Below, piece by piece: positions 5,485-6,698 of a stretch of DNA of 6,698 nucleotides. Within the stretch, counting starts at the first letter, position 1; each line of letters opens with the position of its first letter. Under the pieces are notes generated by a model that ran no database searches, was not told the origin of the DNA, and was given only the letters and a program-made list of their open reading frames with translations. This DNA comes from Gammaproteobacteria bacterium (GTDB lineage Bacteria > Pseudomonadota > Gammaproteobacteria > DRJJ01): the NCBI GenBank assembly GCA_011052255.1, contig DRJJ01000211.1, positions 1-6,698 on the forward strand, read 5' to 3'. The position numbers and the translations under genes were made by a program.

Positions 5485-5587
5485 TCCGGGCCTGATCCTG
5501 ATTCCTGCGTCTGTTGGCCAGTTATCGTACCCCTGCATTGCGAATCCTGTCCTGATCACGAGGCACACTTCGTTTCACTAGCAGTAG

Positions 5588-5617
5588 TTTATAGCATGTT
5601 TGTAGACGCATTGACAA
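5588..5617 (-). promoter_or_regulatory. Sigma-70 promoter of the MBL phosphodiesterase-type gene
   Basis: On the minus strand TTGTCA (5617-5612, five of six) and TATAAA (5593-5588, five of six) are separated by 18 bases. Predicted start is near 5581, leaving a leader of 43 bases to the ATG at 5538 or 97 bases to the ATG at 5484. It may also drive ffh by readthrough. Confidence 0.65.
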
Positions 5618-5668
5618 AAATTGTGTCTAAAAAACAGATGAATACACCTCATTATGCGAGATCTGCCC

Positions 5669-5697
5669 TGAACACTTCCCAATAATGCGTTTATTAT
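5669..5697 (+). promoter_or_regulatory. Possible promoter of the ypjD/ccsX-like gene
   Basis: TGAACA (5669-5674, four of six) and TATTAT (5692-5697, five of six) with 17 bases between them. Predicted start is near 5704, about 35 bases before the ATG at 5739, which has GGA at 5728-5730 as ribosome site. A perfect TTGACA at 5611-5616 on this strand lacks a matching -10. Confidence 0.45.
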
Positions 5698-5738
5698 GGC
5701 ATCATCAAGCCGATACATTCTTCTGATGGAACAATTTC

Positions 5739-6542
5739 ATGCTGACAGGCTTACTGGCCATTATTCTATATCTGACTGCTACTTTTTTGCTGGTCAGGCA
5801 ATTGTTGCGCCCTGCCAGCGAACATCCCGGTCGAAACGTGATTATTACCCTGGGTCTGGTTGCGGTTACCCTGCATGGGGCAAGTCTGTACGCGGTATTG
5901 TTCAAACCAGATGGCATTGACCTGGGCTTTTTCAATGCGCTGTCACTGATTTTCTGGTTAATTTCACTGGTTTTGCTGGTAAGCGCCTATCGCAGGCCGC
6001 TAGGGGCCTTATGCGTACCCTTCCTGCTGCTGGCTGCGGTGTCGATCCTGCTGGACATGACTATTGCATCACAGCGCGTGTTAATCATTAACGTCGCCTG
6101 GCAGTTACAGGTGCATATTATTGTTTCCATCTTTGCCTATAGCATACTGACGGTCGCGATCGTACAGGCAGCCTTACTGGCGATTCAGGACCAGCGTTTG
6201 CGTAACCATCGGCCCGGAGGCCTGATCCGGGTACTGCCGCCCCTGCAGGACATGGAATCATTCCTGTTCCAGCTGATTGCAATCGGCTTTGTATTGCTAA
6301 CCCTCAGCCTGCTGACCGGCACCCTGTTTATCGATGATATGTTTGCCCGCCATCTGGCACACAAAACCGTGTTGTCCATTATTGCCTGGACCATCTTTCT
6401 GGTTCTGTTGTGGGGTCGCTACCGTCTGGGCTGGCGCGGCAAAACCGCCATGCGCTGGACCTTATGGGGCTTCCTGACCCTGATGCTGGCTTATCTGGGC
6501 AGCAAGCTGGTACTGGAACTGATATTACAGCGTGTTAATTAG
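5739..6542 (+). CDS. ypjD: Inner-membrane cytochrome c assembly family protein (YpjD / CcsA-CcmC-like)
   Basis: A 267-residue polytopic membrane protein with about eight hydrophobic segments (roughly 1-20, 34-56, 63-82, 88-108, 125-149, 176-196, 209-226, 238-263). It matches the YpjD/CcsX branch of the cytochrome c assembly (CcsA/CcmC) family: His46 in TLHG, His126 in QLQVHIIVSIFAYS, and HLAHKTVLSIIAW (205-217), with GWRGK and LAYLGSKLV near the end. Such histidines are the likely haem-ligand positions of this family. The tryptophan-rich WWD motif of true haem-delivery proteins is not seen, so a direct haem-lyase role is uncertain. The ATG at 5739 has a GGA 8 bases upstream. The position next to ffh, and 20 bases before a CNNM/CorC-type gene, is the conserved gammaproteobacterial order; the two rightward genes are probably co-transcribed. 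Confidence 0.88.
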   Translation: MLTGLLAIILYLTATFLLVRQLLRPASEHPGRNVIITLGLVAVTLHGASLYAVLFKPDGIDLGFFNALSLIFWLISLVLLVSAYRRPLGALCVPFLLLAAVSILLDMTIASQRVLIINVAWQLQVHIIVSIFAYSILTVAIVQAALLAIQDQRLRNHRPGGLIRVLPPLQDMESFLFQLIAIGFVLLTLSLLTGTLFIDDMFARHLAHKTVLSIIAWTIFLVLLWGRYRLGWRGKTAMRWTLWGFLTLMLAYLGSKLVLELILQRVN

Positions 6543-6562
6543 CAACTACGAGTATACGAATA

Positions 6563-6698
6563 GTGGATAGCATCCCTCTCAGTGTGCTGTATGGCACGCT
6601 TGTCGGCCTGATTGTGCTGTCAGCCTTCTTTTCCAGCTCGGAAACCGGGCTGATGATGCTGAACCGATATCGCCTGCGTCATTTGGTCAAAAGCGGCC
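6563..6698 (+). CDS. CNNM/CorC-type (HlyC/CorC family) membrane protein, N-terminal part
   Basis: The frame runs off the right edge with 45 residues visible: VDSIPLSVLYGTLVGLIV, then LSAFFSSSETGLMMLN and RYRLRHLVKSG. A first membrane helix followed by FFSSSETGLMMLNRYRLRHL is the start of the CNNM (DUF21) transmembrane domain, found with CBS and CorC_HlyC domains in proteins linked to magnesium/cobalt export or tolerance (YfjD/CorB in E. coli). The start is GTG at 6563: an in-frame stop at 6536-6538 and no ATG upstream leave it as the best choice, although only a weak CGAG lies about 10 bases before. It follows the ypjD-like gene by 20 bases on the same strand, so they likely form an operon. 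The downstream domains lie outside the window. Confidence 0.85.
   Translation, partial: MDSIPLSVLYGTLVGLIVLSAFFSSSETGLMMLNRYRLRHLVKSG

Noticed and set aside
5611..5639. Perfect TTGACA on the plus strand as the ypjD promoter
   Set aside because: No acceptable -10 at 16-18 bases (ACAGAT at 17); the 5669-5697 pair fits better.
5326..5685. 119-codon plus-strand frame over the phosphodiesterase-type gene start and promoter
   Set aside because: Antisense to conserved coding sequence and spanning the divergent promoter region; no protein family signal.
1..6698. CRISPR array, tRNA or rRNA genes
   Set aside because: No regularly spaced repeats and no tRNA- or rRNA-like conserved segments were seen on either strand.

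Overview
The window looks like a gammaproteobacterial chromosome. The right half carries ffh, transcribed leftward, and a divergent ypjD/ccsX-type cytochrome c assembly gene followed by the start of a CNNM/CorC-type membrane protein gene. This is the ffh / ypjD / yfjD order familiar from Escherichia coli and many other gammaproteobacteria. Protein sequences and GC-balanced codon use fit that group. I cannot name a genus.

Left part (1-2190) is accessory DNA. It opens with the C-terminal part of a Y1 (IS200/REP-associated type) transposase that seems to stop early. An AT-rich leftward pair follows: a cysteine-free ArsR-type repressor gene and an SRPBCC/AHSA1-domain gene, with overlapping ends and one strong promoter. 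The predicted transcription start lies about one base before the repressor ATG, so its message may be leaderless. Two inverted repeats sit on the promoter as candidate operators. Next is a rightward ParD/ParE-type toxin-antitoxin operon with an ATGA overlap and a palindromic promoter region. A REP-like palindrome, a short direct repeat and several hairpins lie in the gaps.

Middle (2191-3262): a complete MBL-fold hydrolase of the glyoxalase II/ETHE1 type faces a decayed fragment of a phosphoenolpyruvate synthase (ppsA-like) gene. The fragment keeps only the first ~95 codons, is broken by frameshifts, and lies just downstream of ffh, where rpsP is often found in related genomes. It is the least obvious item here because no intact ORF marks it.

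Right part (3263-6698): ffh (SRP54 protein) and, upstream on the same strand, a second MBL-fold gene of the 3',5'-cyclic-nucleotide phosphodiesterase type. The latter is divergent from the ypjD/ccsX-like gene across an intergenic region with a recognisable promoter for each side. The window ends inside the CNNM/CorC-type gene, which starts with GTG.

Overall this is a conserved housekeeping block (SRP, cytochrome c assembly, CNNM) next to a patch of mobile-element debris, a stress or regulatory gene pair and an addiction module. I see no convincing wholly new multi-gene system. The points most worth a second look are the ppsA remnant, the apparently leaderless ArsR/SRPBCC unit with its palindromes, and the transposase truncated exactly at that unit's edge.
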